NCBI GenBank assembly: GCA_964462135.1
Contig: CAYWWK010000031.1
Span: 1 to 23,696 of the forward strand
Reading direction: 5' to 3'
DNA: 23,696 bases
DNA from: MGBC163016 sp964462135
Lineage (GTDB): Bacteria; Actinomycetota; Coriobacteriia; Coriobacteriales; Eggerthellaceae
Positions 14,908 to 22,625 of the stretch are shown piece by piece. Position numbers and translations under genes: made by a program. Numbering within the stretch: the first letter of the stretch is position 1; the number at the start of each line of letters is the position of its first letter. Under the pieces are notes generated by a model. It did no database searches. It was not told where the DNA came from and saw only the letters and a list, made by a program, of their open reading frames with translations.

Positions 14908-15534
14908 ATGAAGACCATCGCATTGGTAGGGGCATCTGATTTCAACCAGGAGGAGTTCGCGCAGATGGATGCAGCGGGCGCATTCGACTGTGTCATCGCT
15001 GTCGACGGCGGTCTGGAAAGCTTGGATGCCTTGGGCCGCAAGCCCGATATGGCGTTGGGCGATTTCGATTCTCTGGGTTATGTTCCCAAAGGCATGCGGG
15101 TGGTTCGCTTCTCTGCCGACAAGGACAAATCAGACATGGAGCTTGCTCTTGAACGGGCGAAGTCGCTTCATGCCAATGTCGTGTTCATCTTCGGTGCCTT
15201 GGGCAGGCGGCTTGATCATACGTTGGCGAATCTTCAGCTGTTCACCCTGTTCAGTGAACGCGGACTCAAGGTGAATGTGGTTGGGGACGAAAGCGTCATC
15301 TCCTATCTCACGGGTCCGGACATCTTCGAGGCGCCTGCAAGGGAAGAGGGAATCGTTTCGGTGTTTGCCATGAACGATGAATGCCTTGGGGTGTTTGAAC
15401 GTGGGTTGAAATGGGAATTGGACGATGTGCGGCTCACCAACCGGACCACGTTGGGTCTTTCCAATGAGCTCATCGGTGAAGCGGTGATGATCGGTGTCGA
15501 AAAGGGAACGATAGCCATCTTCTTTCCTCTATAA
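14908..15534 (+). CDS. thiN: Thiamine diphosphokinase (thiamine pyrophosphokinase)
   Basis: A 208-residue enzyme that transfers pyrophosphate from ATP to thiamine to give thiamine diphosphate (EC 2.7.6.2), in the cytosol. Family motifs are in order: AVDGGLESL (31-39), GDFDSLG (51-57), SADKDKSDMELAL (69-81) and the GALGRRLDHTLANL stretch (96-109), with the acidic metal-binding residues intact. Length is normal. The start ATG is preceded by GAGGAG at 14890-14895 and a second weak AAGGG closer in. The gene is divergent from rnpB across about 60 bp. It is followed by the TPP riboswitch; its TAA stop lies inside a TATAAT box that may drive the thiC operon. Because ThiN makes TPP from thiamine, it complements ThiE, which yields thiamine monophosphate. 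Confidence 0.93.
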   Translation: MKTIALVGASDFNQEEFAQMDAAGAFDCVIAVDGGLESLDALGRKPDMALGDFDSLGYVPKGMRVVRFSADKDKSDMELALERAKSLHANVVFIFGALGRRLDHTLANLQLFTLFSERGLKVNVVGDESVISYLTGPDIFEAPAREEGIVSVFAMNDECLGVFERGLKWELDDVRLTNRTTLGLSNELIGEAVMIGVEKGTIAIFFPL

Positions 15535-15535
15535 T
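15530..15535 (+). promoter_or_regulatory. -10 box for the riboswitch-thiC transcript
   Basis: A perfect TATAAT lies 12 nt before the conserved start of the TPP aptamer and overlaps the thiN stop codon (15532-15534). No good -35 is present at 16-18 bp spacing. The position is right for a transcript that begins just before the riboswitch. Confidence 0.6.
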
Positions 15536-15540
15536 CTGAA

Positions 15541-15653
15541 ATTCAAGGGGAGCTTGCATGCATCGTGCGGCGCACGGGGTGGCAGGCTGAGAGGAAGCGC
15601 ACGTCAACGCTTCGACCCGTGGAACCTGATGTGGGTAATGCCAACGAAGGGAG
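15541..15653 (+). promoter_or_regulatory. TPP riboswitch (THI element)
   Basis: The conserved pieces of the thiamine pyrophosphate aptamer are in order: GGGGAGC (15547-15553), CTGAGAGG (15587-15594), ACCC (15615-15618), ACCTGAT (15624-15630), GGGTAATGCC (15633-15642) and CGAAGGGAG (15645-15653). It stands directly in front of thiC. The 3' end of the aptamer is itself the Shine-Dalgarno sequence (AAGGGAG 15647-15653, 4 nt from the ATG), and there is no room for a terminator, so TPP probably blocks translation initiation. Confidence 0.95.
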
Positions 15654-15657
15654 TCTT

Positions 15658-17028
15658 ATGGAGAGAAGTCCATCCACATCCAGCTGCAGCGCGTCTTCAA
15701 GTGACAGTCCGCCGGTGACGCAGATCGATTTCGCACGGGCAGGCATCGTGACCAAGGCGATGCGGCGCGTGGCCGAGGCGGAAGGATGCAGCCAGGAGCT
15801 CGTCCGCCAAGCAGTCGCGGAAGGTCGACTTGCCATCCCGGCGAACCTGCACCATGCCTGCCTTGAACCCAGGGGGGTAGGCTCATGCGCCGACGGGCAG
15901 CCGCTCGCCACGAAAGTGAATGTGAACCTTGGCATCTCGGGTGACAAGGCCGACGAGAGCATTGAATGGGAGAAGGTCCGAACAGCCTTGCGCTATGGGG
16001 CGGATGCCATCATGGATCTCTCGAACTTCGGCAAGACTGCTGAGTTCCGTCAGCGCCTCATCCAAGAGTGCCCGCTCATGATAGGTACGGTTCCCATCTA
16101 TGATGCCATTGGGTATTTGGAAAAGCCGCTGGTGGACATCACGGCCGATGATTTCCTTGATGTCGTCCGTCGCCATGCTGAAGACGGCGTCGACTTCGTC
16201 ACCATCCATGCAGGCATCAACCGGGCGACGCTTTCGGCATTCAAACGCTCAGGGCGCCTCACGAACATCGTATCGCGGGGAGGTTCGCTCATCTTCGCGT
16301 GGATGGAGGCTACCGGGTGCGAGAATCCGTTCTATGAACGCTTCGATGACATCCTGGATATCCTGCATGCCCATGATGTGACGGTATCCCTGGGAGATGC
16401 CATGCGCCCTGGGTCAACCTATGACGCCACCGATGCCGCACAGGTGACTGAGCTGGTGGAGCTGGGCATCCTCACCCGTCGCGCGTGGGATGCGGGCGTG
16501 CAGGTGATGATAGAGGGACCGGGGCATATGGCCTTGGATGAGATCCAGGCGAATATGACGCTGGAGCGAAGGCTTTGCCACAACGCTCCGTTCTATGTAC
16601 TCGGCCCCTTGGTGACCGATATCGCACCGGGCTATGACCATATCACGGCTGCCATCGGGGGCGCCATCGCTGCGAGCGCTGGTGCTGACTTCCTGTGCTA
16701 TGTGACTCCCGCCGAGCACCTTCGTCTGCCTGATGCCCGGGATGTGCGCGAAGGGCTCATCGCCACCAAGATAGCGGCTCATGCGGCTGATGTGGCGAAG
16801 GGCGTTCCTCGTGCCCGTATCCGTGACGATCTGATGAGCGATGCGCGGCGCCGGGTGGATTGGGAAGCGATGTTCGATTTGGCCTTGGATGCCGACAAGG
16901 CGCGGGAATACTTCGAAAGCGCCCCACCCACCAATGAGGGGACGTGCACCATGTGTGGAAAGATGTGCGCTATGCGCACGGTGAACAACATCATGGACGG
17001 ATTGACGATAGACCTTGGGAGGCAATGA
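15658..17028 (+). CDS. thiC: Phosphomethylpyrimidine synthase
   Basis: A radical-SAM enzyme that converts aminoimidazole ribotide to HMP phosphate (EC 4.1.99.17), the de novo route to the thiamine pyrimidine. The 456-residue length fits the short ThiC group that lacks the long N-terminal domain of the E. coli form. Family stretches include KVNVNLGISGD, ALRYGADAIMDLS, VTIHAGI, SRGGS, IEGPGHMALDEI and YDHITAAIGGAIAA. The 4Fe-4S ligands are at the C-terminus: C430, C433, C437 (CTMCGKMC, spacing C-X2-C-X3-C). The ATG at 15658 is chosen because it directly follows the riboswitch; an in-frame upstream ATG lies inside the aptamer. The first about 22 residues are a Ser-rich extension of unknown purpose; GTG 15715 (residue 20) is a less likely start. 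It abuts thiM. Confidence 0.95.
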   Translation: MERSPSTSSCSASSSDSPPVTQIDFARAGIVTKAMRRVAEAEGCSQELVRQAVAEGRLAIPANLHHACLEPRGVGSCADGQPLATKVNVNLGISGDKADESIEWEKVRTALRYGADAIMDLSNFGKTAEFRQRLIQECPLMIGTVPIYDAIGYLEKPLVDITADDFLDVVRRHAEDGVDFVTIHAGINRATLSAFKRSGRLTNIVSRGGSLIFAWMEATGCENPFYERFDDILDILHAHDVTVSLGDAMRPGSTYDATDAAQVTELVELGILTRRAWDAGVQVMIEGPGHMALDEIQANMTLERRLCHNAPFYVLGPLVTDIAPGYDHITAAIGGAIAASAGADFLCYVTPAEHLRLPDARDVREGLIATKIAAHAADVAKGVPRARIRDDLMSDARRRVDWEAMFDLALDADKAREYFESAPPTNEGTCTMCGKMCAMRTVNNIMDGLTIDLGRQ

Positions 17029-17868
17029 ATGGAACCCATGATTCTGAAGACCGCATTGGACCGCGTGCGGGAAACGGTGCCGCTGGTGCACTGCATCACC
17101 AACTACGTGACGGTCAACGATTGCGCGAATGCGCTTCTGGCCTGTGGCGCATCTCCCATCATGAGCGATGAGCCAGCGGATGTCGAGGACATCACGTCTG
17201 TCTGCAACAGCTTGGTGCTGAACATCGGCACGCTGAACGCGAACAGCATCCAGGGTATGCATCTGGCGGCTGCGAAGGCGACAGAGTTGGAGCATCCCAT
17301 CGTGTTGGACCCCGTGGGGGCAGGAGCCAGCACACTTCGAACGCAGACGGCCTCGGACCTGCTGGACAGCCATCGCATAGGTGTCATTCGAGGGAACATG
17401 TCGGAGGTGAAGGCGCTGGCTGGTGCCAGTGCTGCAACGCGAGGCGTCGACGTCAACCCGGCGGATGTCGTCACGCAGGACAATCTGGCTGCAAGCGCCG
17501 CATTCGCGAAGAGCGTGGCCGCCCGCACGGGTGCGGTTGTGGCCATCACAGGTGCCATTGATGTGGTGGCCGATGAATCCGCTGCCTTCGCCATTCGCAA
17601 CGGCAGTCCGCTCATGGGCAGGATCACCGGGGCAGGCTGCATGCTCTCGGCCATCACGGGGGCCTATGCCGCTGCCTGCACGGAAGGCCTGCCGTTGCTG
17701 GAATCGGTGGTCGCTGCGGTTGCGGGCATGGGTATCGCCGGTGAGATGGCGCAGGCTCGGAAGGTTCCCGCTGACGGAAACGGAAGCTTCCGAACCTATC
17801 TGCTGGATGCGCTGTTCAATCTGAGCGGTGATATGCTGGAGACAAAGGCCAAGGTTGACTCCATTTGA
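17029..17868 (+). CDS. thiM: Hydroxyethylthiazole kinase
   Basis: A 279-residue ribokinase-fold enzyme that phosphorylates the thiazole alcohol (EC 2.7.1.50), a salvage step. Motifs include HCITNYVTVNDCAN (21-34), GASPIMSDEP (40-49), VLDPVGAGAS (92-101), IRGNMSEVKAL (120-130) and the catalytic TGAGCML with C204 (200-206). The ATG immediately follows the thiC stop, with GGGAGG at 17018-17022. No thiazole synthesis genes (thiG, thiS, thiF, thiH/thiO) are in the window, so thiazole may be salvaged. Confidence 0.94.
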   Translation: MEPMILKTALDRVRETVPLVHCITNYVTVNDCANALLACGASPIMSDEPADVEDITSVCNSLVLNIGTLNANSIQGMHLAAAKATELEHPIVLDPVGAGASTLRTQTASDLLDSHRIGVIRGNMSEVKALAGASAATRGVDVNPADVVTQDNLAASAAFAKSVAARTGAVVAITGAIDVVADESAAFAIRNGSPLMGRITGAGCMLSAITGAYAAACTEGLPLLESVVAAVAGMGIAGEMAQARKVPADGNGSFRTYLLDALFNLSGDMLETKAKVDSI

Positions 17869-17877
17869 GGGGGATGC

Positions 17878-18552
17878 ATGACACAGCTTCCAAGGCATCT
17901 GTACAAGGCTTGGGCACCTGACGATATCAGGGATGCCTGCAGGCTCTATGCGGTGACGGATTCCCGCTGGCTTAACGGGCGCAGCTTGGCGACGGTCGTG
18001 GCCGACGCGCTCATCGGTGGTGTCACCATGGTGCAGCTGCGCGACAAGGCTGCTTCCACCCTTGACCTTGCGCGTCAGGCCCGCGATCTTGCTGCTGTCT
18101 GCCGCGTGGCGAATGTGCCTCTTGTCATCAATGATGACATCGAAGCGGTGAAGATGAGTGGGGTTGATGGGGTCCATGTGGGACAATCTGACATCTCATG
18201 CGCGCATGCCCGGAAGGTTCTGGGGGATGATGCCATCGTCGGCGTCTCCGTGCAGACGGTTGGTCAGGCGAAGGAGGCCGAGCAGGCGGGAGCCTCCTAC
18301 CTTGGAGTGGGGGCCATCTTCGCCACTGCCACGAAAACGGATGCCGATCTCGTTTTTCTGGACACGCTTGCAGAGATATGTCGCGCCGTGTCCATTCCCG
18401 TCGTTGCCATAGGGGGCATTGACGATGGGCGCATATCGGAACTGTCAGGCACGGGAATAGATGGCGTTGCGGTGGTCTCTGCCCTCTTCGCCAGCTCTGG
18501 CGTGAAGGTAGCGGCGCGTCGGCTGAGAGATGCCGTGGAGGAATGCCTCTGA
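17878..18552 (+). CDS. thiE: Thiamine-phosphate synthase
   Basis: A 224-residue TIM-barrel enzyme that joins HMP diphosphate and thiazole phosphate to thiamine phosphate (EC 2.5.1.3). Family motifs: LYAVTDS (23-29), MVQLRDK (51-57), LVINDDIEA (82-90), DGVHVGQSD (97-105), VGVSVQT (121-127), YLGVGAIFATATKTDA (141-156) and VVAIGGI. In the phosphate-binding loop the family's usual Pro (G-P-x-F-x-T-x-T-K) is Ala146 and Ala149 stands where many members have Pro or Ser, a mild change. The start has GAGGGGG just upstream. It follows thiM by 9 nt, so they are cotranscribed. Confidence 0.94.
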   Translation: MTQLPRHLYKAWAPDDIRDACRLYAVTDSRWLNGRSLATVVADALIGGVTMVQLRDKAASTLDLARQARDLAAVCRVANVPLVINDDIEAVKMSGVDGVHVGQSDISCAHARKVLGDDAIVGVSVQTVGQAKEAEQAGASYLGVGAIFATATKTDADLVFLDTLAEICRAVSIPVVAIGGIDDGRISELSGTGIDGVAVVSALFASSGVKVAARRLRDAVEECL

Positions 18553-18682
18553 TGCCGCGACGAAGATGAGGGGGAATGCATGGGTTTCGCTGCAAGCCCT
18601 CACAGCGCAGGTTTCAGTCTGCGAATCCGGTGAGCGCTCCACGCGAACATGAACGTCGTTTGACTTGAGAGAAAGGAACAGC

Positions 18683-19282
18683 ATGCCAGGTTATACCCAT
18701 CAAAGGACAGACGCATCGCTTGAAGGGGTCAACCCGAAGGACTGTGCGGTGTTGGTGGTAGACGAATTGGGGGATGTAGCGAAAGGCCCTCTGGCTTCCG
18801 TGCTTCTTGAACCCACGCTCAACACGGCCCGCATCTGCGAGGCAGCTCGGGCAGCTGGTGTACCTGTCATCTTCGCGAACGATGCGCATATCGAAGGCAT
18901 CGACCGCGAACTGGAGCTTTGGGGGAACCATAATCTGGCTGGATGCCCCGATTCACAGCCTTCGCCCGAATTGAAGCTGCAAGAGGGTGATTTCGTCATA
19001 GAGAAGCGCCGCTACTCCTCCTTCTTCCAGACATCCCTGCGTCTGCTCTTGGATGAGCTGGGAGTGAGCACGCTCATCCTCTGCGGGTTCGACACCAACA
19101 TCTGCGTGGTGCATACGGCGGCTGACGCCTACTTCAACAACTACGAACTGCTCGTGGTCACTGACGCGACGGCAACGTTTCTGATAGGAGATCAGCAAAC
19201 CGGGCTTGACTACATGGAGAAGTGCTACGCTGCGAAACTGGTCAATACCCAGGAGACCATAGAGCTGCTCAATCGGCCATAG
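18683..19282 (+). CDS. Nicotinamidase-like cysteine hydrolase (isochorismatase fold)
   Basis: A 199-residue cysteine hydrolase. The catalytic triad is visible as D27 (VLVVDELGD), K108 (VIEKRRYSSF) and C141 (GFDTNICVVHTAADAYF). The pattern NDAH with D67 and H69, and WGNHNLAG with H83, matches the metal-binding Asp-His-His of nicotinamidases, especially the short archaeal type. So nicotinamide to nicotinate conversion for NAD salvage is the best guess, though many family members act on other amides. The ATG at 18683 has GAGAAAGGA upstream; a TTG at 18665 in frame is less likely. It lies 130 nt after thiE and 47 nt before thiD on the same strand, an odd place for NAD salvage; a role on a thiamine-related amide is possible but unsupported. 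Confidence 0.85.
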   Translation: MPGYTHQRTDASLEGVNPKDCAVLVVDELGDVAKGPLASVLLEPTLNTARICEAARAAGVPVIFANDAHIEGIDRELELWGNHNLAGCPDSQPSPELKLQEGDFVIEKRRYSSFFQTSLRLLLDELGVSTLILCGFDTNICVVHTAADAYFNNYELLVVTDATATFLIGDQQTGLDYMEKCYAAKLVNTQETIELLNRP

Positions 19283-19329
19283 CATGCAGCCGAGACGTCC
19301 CATGCGGTCGCGCGGAAGGGAAGGGTGTC

Positions 19330-20154
19330 ATGAAGACCATGCCATCAGTGCTCACCATCGCTGGCTCTGACTCAAGCGGTGGGGCGGGCATCCAGGCGGA
19401 TATCAAGACCATTCAGGCTCACGGTCTGTTCGCCACTTCAGTGATCACCGCCATCACCGCGCAGAATACCCGCGGGGTGCGTTCGGTTGAAGAGATCTCG
19501 CCGGATTTGGTGCGCGATCAGATCGATGCCGTCTTCGAGGATATCCCTCCCCGAGCAGTCAAGATCGGCATGGTGTCATCAGCGGCCATCGTGGAGGTCA
19601 TCGCCGATGCGCTTGAGCGCCATAAGGCCCGTCATGTCGTGGTCGATCCAGTGATGGTGGCCACCAGCGGATCGGCCCTCATAAAGACGGATGCCATCCA
19701 AGCGCTTGAGAAGAGGCTCTTTCCTCTGGCGCAGGTCATCACCCCGAACATTCCTGAAGCAGAAGCGCTTTCAGGCCTTCGGCTGGAAGATGCCGAGGGA
19801 GTGATTGCGGCTGCAGAGGCCATCGCGCGGGCCATTCCGCAGACGCGCGGGCATCACCAGCCAGCCATTCTCGTCAAGGGCGGTCATGTGCTTGATGATG
19901 AGCGCACTTGCAACGATCTCCTGTTCCAGGCAGGCGGCACCATCACATGGCTGCGCGGAGACCGCATCCCAAACCCGAACACCCATGGAACGGGCTGCAC
20001 GCTTTCGTCTGCTATCGCCTGCGGTTTGGCGGAGGGGATGGATACGGAACGCGCCTGCCGCAAGGCGAAGGCGTATCTGGAAGGGGCCCTTGCGTTTGGG
20101 CTTGACTTGGGAAAGGGCTCAGGGCCGCTGAACCATATGTGGCAGCACAGCTGA
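19330..20154 (+). CDS. thiD: Hydroxymethylpyrimidine/phosphomethylpyrimidine kinase
   Basis: A 274-residue ribokinase-fold enzyme that phosphorylates HMP and HMP phosphate to HMP diphosphate (EC 2.7.1.49 and 2.7.4.7), the partner substrate of ThiE. Motifs: LTIAGSDSSGGAGIQADIKT (8-27), AITAQNT (41-47), VVDPVMVATSG (104-114), ITPNIPEAEAL (137-147), ILVKGGH (180-186) and the catalytic NTHGTGCTLSSAIA with C223. The frame is open further upstream to 19222, overlapping the previous gene, but the family N-terminus and the GGAAGGGAAGGG ribosome site at 19316-19327 fix the start at ATG 19330. Confidence 0.95.
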   Translation: MKTMPSVLTIAGSDSSGGAGIQADIKTIQAHGLFATSVITAITAQNTRGVRSVEEISPDLVRDQIDAVFEDIPPRAVKIGMVSSAAIVEVIADALERHKARHVVVDPVMVATSGSALIKTDAIQALEKRLFPLAQVITPNIPEAEALSGLRLEDAEGVIAAAEAIARAIPQTRGHHQPAILVKGGHVLDDERTCNDLLFQAGGTITWLRGDRIPNPNTHGTGCTLSSAIACGLAEGMDTERACRKAKAYLEGALAFGLDLGKGSGPLNHMWQHS

Positions 20155-20200
20155 TTGGAACGTGTACTCAGGAATTCCTTTGAGCACAGGTTTGTGTCGG

Positions 20201-20253
20201 AGGGGCTTTCAGCGTAGCGGAAGCCGTCATGCGAAGCATGCGGCTTGCCCCCT
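20201..20253. terminator. Nested stem structure between convergent thiD and histidine kinase genes
   Basis: An inner hairpin pairs AAGCCG-T-CATGC (20221-20232, one bulged T) with GCATGCGGCTT (20236-20246) around a GAA loop. An outer stem pairs AGGGGC (20201-20206) with GCCCCCT (20247-20253, one extra C). A further short hairpin, AAGGC/GCCTT, lies at 20265-20278. It is the only structure between the two convergent units and probably ends both; there is no long T-run. Confidence 0.5.
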
Positions 20254-20280
20254 GAAGACCGGCGAAGGCTGAAGCCTTTG

Positions 20281-21840
20281 CTACGAATAATCACCCGGCA
20301 CGTTGGGATTGCTATCGCCCAGGCGTTCTTGGGGGATGCGGATGGTGAAGGTGGTCAGACCCTCGGCGCTCTGAGCAGCGATCGTGCCACCATGAGCCGT
20401 GACGATCTCCTTCGCGATAGCGAGGCCAAGACCTGATCTGCCTGAATCGGATGATCGGGCACCATCTTCTCGGTAGAACTTTTCGAATATGCTTTCCAGA
20501 TGCGCGGGGGATATCTCACGGCCTTGATCCATTACGGAAAAGACGAGTTCATTCCCATCAGGCTGCACCTGTATCCGAATGGCTGTCCCCGCATTCGCGA
20601 AGGCCACGGCATTGCGCACCACGTTTCCAAGCGCACGGGCAAGCTTGTTTGGATCCACGAAAGCATTCATGTCTGAAGGAGCATCCACCGTGATGTGGAT
20701 GCCGCGGGCTTCCGCGTCCGGGAAGAACTCATCGGCAACCTGCTGGCAGAGCAGTTCCACATCCACACCCTCCCGCTCAATGGGGATTGCCTGCAGGTTA
20801 TAACGCGTGATCTCGAAGAACTCATCGATGAGGCCCTCCAGGCGCTGGGACCTCTCTGCTGCGGTATGGATATAGCGCAGGCGTGCTTCACGGGGCATGT
20901 CAGGCGCTTCATCCAAGAGAAGGAGATATCCCATGACGGAGGTGAGGGGAGTCCTCACATCGTGGGCCAGATAGGCCACGAGTTCGTCTTTGCGCCGCTC
21001 CGCCGCCTTCGCTGCCCGCTCATCGGCAAGGGATCTCAGACGGATGTCGTTGAGTTCGTCCTGGGTGAGTCGGAGTTGAGAAGACAGCTTCACCGGTTCT
21101 GTGCGATCCTCAAGCATTCCGGCCACCGCCCTTGAGAGCTCATCGAAATAGGCAAGGGATCGTCCATAGCCCACGAACACCACGATGATGCAGCCAATCA
21201 GGTACAGGGCTATGGCCGCAGGGAATTTGAATGCGCGGATGGCGGCATAGGTGGAAAGATCGCGCCACTCGATGGTGTCCGCAGTCTCAAGGAACTGCCA
21301 ATCTCTGGGAGGTGCGCTGTCGTAACCTATCTGCTTCTGCACCGTTTGGGCTTGCAGCTTGCTCAGCGTGGTCCATGCTGGTGTCTCGCCATTGATGCTG
21401 ACCAGAAGCGGTCCATGGGAATCCATTGGGTTCAGCAGCGTTGAGAGGTTGGATAGATCGGCATCCTGGACGGCTGTCTGCGCCAGGATCTCGGCTCGAG
21501 AGAGGCCTTGGGCGCTCAGAGCCTGGGTCTCCTTCTCCACATCGGATTCCAGCTGCGTCAAGAGCTGCTCGTTTTCCCACGAGTCTGCAGTGGCGAAGAG
21601 TGCGCCATTGAGTTCGTCTAAGCAGACGCTCAAGGGGTAGTCGCTCCGGTCCAGATAATGCCAAGTGGAGGTGGCATCAGCCACGTCGTCAGCGATTCGG
21701 GGAACGATCGTCGCATTGCAGATGAAAGCGAGGATGGCGAAGATGACGGTGTAGAGCGCCCAGCTTGCGAGCAGGCGTCCTGAAAGGCGCCGACGCAACT
21801 GTCTCGCCTGCGCAGACCAGATCCTCTTCTTCGCCCTCAA
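20281..21840 (-). CDS. Sensor histidine kinase, VanS-like
   Basis: A 519-residue membrane kinase. Residues about 24-46 and 206-226 are membrane helices that flank an extracytoplasmic sensor domain of about 160 residues with no recognised fold. The cytoplasmic part has a coiled-coil-like linker (about 255-285), the H-box AHDVRTPLTSVMGY with H293, the N-box GNVVRNAVAFA with N410, the G1 box MDQGREIS (437-444, second Gly replaced by Glu, as in some VanS-type kinases), the F-box FEKFYRED and the G2 box SGLGLAIAKE (469-478). The start is TTG at 21840, supported by AGGAGG 7 nt upstream. The response regulator stop is 4 nt before it, so the pair is cotranscribed with the regulator first. Confidence 0.9.
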   Translation of the reverse strand: MRAKKRIWSAQARQLRRRLSGRLLASWALYTVIFAILAFICNATIVPRIADDVADATSTWHYLDRSDYPLSVCLDELNGALFATADSWENEQLLTQLESDVEKETQALSAQGLSRAEILAQTAVQDADLSNLSTLLNPMDSHGPLLVSINGETPAWTTLSKLQAQTVQKQIGYDSAPPRDWQFLETADTIEWRDLSTYAAIRAFKFPAAIALYLIGCIIVVFVGYGRSLAYFDELSRAVAGMLEDRTEPVKLSSQLRLTQDELNDIRLRSLADERAAKAAERRKDELVAYLAHDVRTPLTSVMGYLLLLDEAPDMPREARLRYIHTAAERSQRLEGLIDEFFEITRYNLQAIPIEREGVDVELLCQQVADEFFPDAEARGIHITVDAPSDMNAFVDPNKLARALGNVVRNAVAFANAGTAIRIQVQPDGNELVFSVMDQGREISPAHLESIFEKFYREDGARSSDSGRSGLGLAIAKEIVTAHGGTIAAQSAEGLTTFTIRIPQERLGDSNPNVPGDYS

Positions 21841-21844
21841 CAGC

Positions 21845-22564
21845 TCACCTCCTCGCTATGCGGTATCCTACGCCCCACGCCGTCTCTATGAACTGCTCCG
21901 ATGAATCCACATCTGCCAATTTCTGGCGCAGGTGGCGGATATGCACCATGACAGTGTTGGCTGAGGTGGCGTTCGCCTCCTCGTTCCATACCGTCTCATA
22001 GAGCTGCTTCGCTGAAACAGGTTCGCCCGCGCGTCTCAGCAGGAGCTCCAAGATCCCGAACTCCTTGGGTGTGAGGGAAAGGGGAATGTCATGCAGGCTG
22101 ACTGCGTGTGCCTTGGCATCCATCTCGATGCCGCGGACAGAGAGGAGGGTATCAGGCAGGAGAGACGCCTCCTCGGGAGATTCGGTTTTTTGCCGTCGCA
22201 ACCGTGCCTTCACGCGCACCACCAATTCCCGAGGTTTGAATGGCTTCGTCACGTAATCTTCAGCACCCATCGTGAACCCAATGACGATATCCGTCTCGTC
22301 ATCCTTCGCCGTGAGGAACACCACAGGCATCGTCTGATCCAGCGTATGCAGCTGGTGGCAGAGTTCGAAGCCATCCATCCCAGGCATCATGACATCCACG
22401 ATGGCTAGATCGAAGCGGTCCTTTCGAGCAGCCTCGAGAGCCTCTTGAGGCCGACAGCGGGCGATGACATCCATGCCTTCTGCTTCGAAGATGCCCTTCA
22501 CCAATTCAGCGATAGCCACTTCATCATCCACGACAAGGATCCGATATCTGGGAGAGGCTTCCAT
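21845..22564 (-). CDS. OmpR/PhoB-family response regulator
   Basis: A 239-residue two-domain regulator. The receiver domain (about 6-120) has the acidic pocket D13-D14, the phosphoacceptor D57 (LAIVDVMMPGMDGFE), T85 and K107 (YVTKPFKP). The winged-helix DNA-binding domain (about 140-239) has the usual LTPKEFGILELLL, VMVHIRHLRQKL and TAWGVGYRI. I start at ATG 22564 because receiver homology begins there. There is no Shine-Dalgarno sequence, but TACAAT lies 6 nt upstream, as in leaderless actinobacterial genes; an ATG at 22603 would add 13 residues. It is followed at 4 nt by the kinase gene. A phased repeat array upstream may be its binding site. Confidence 0.92.
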   Translation of the reverse strand: MEASPRYRILVVDDEVAIAELVKGIFEAEGMDVIARCRPQEALEAARKDRFDLAIVDVMMPGMDGFELCHQLHTLDQTMPVVFLTAKDDETDIVIGFTMGAEDYVTKPFKPRELVVRVKARLRRQKTESPEEASLLPDTLLSVRGIEMDAKAHAVSLHDIPLSLTPKEFGILELLLRRAGEPVSAKQLYETVWNEEANATSANTVMVHIRHLRQKLADVDSSEQFIETAWGVGYRIARR

Positions 22565-22570
22565 AGGCCC

Positions 22571-22576
22571 ATTGTA
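22571..22576 (-). promoter_or_regulatory. -10 box placed for a leaderless response-regulator mRNA
   Basis: TACAAT on the minus strand ends 6 nt before the ATG at 22564, so transcription would begin at or next to the start codon. No Shine-Dalgarno sequence is present in front of this ATG, which agrees with a leaderless message. The -35 is not clear. Confidence 0.5.
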
Positions 22577-22625
22577 TCCGCTCTGTCTGCCACAACGGGC
22601 CATTGTGGTCCGCGATGCATGAGAT

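Noticed and set aside
15565..15657. Upstream ATG extending ThiC by 31 codons
   Set aside because: The added codons are the TPP aptamer itself; the ribosome site at its 3' end points to ATG 15658.
16414..18186. 590-codon open frame on the minus strand
   Set aside because: It lies antisense to thiC, thiM and thiE, which have clear motifs. Its translation is His/Arg-rich without any domain, as expected for a shadow frame in GC-rich coding DNA.
18576..18665. Possible small gene between thiE and the cysteine hydrolase (about 30 codons after GAGGGGG)
   Set aside because: The ribosome-like stretch is present, but the peptide is basic and low in information, and the frame ends close to the next gene; not enough to call.
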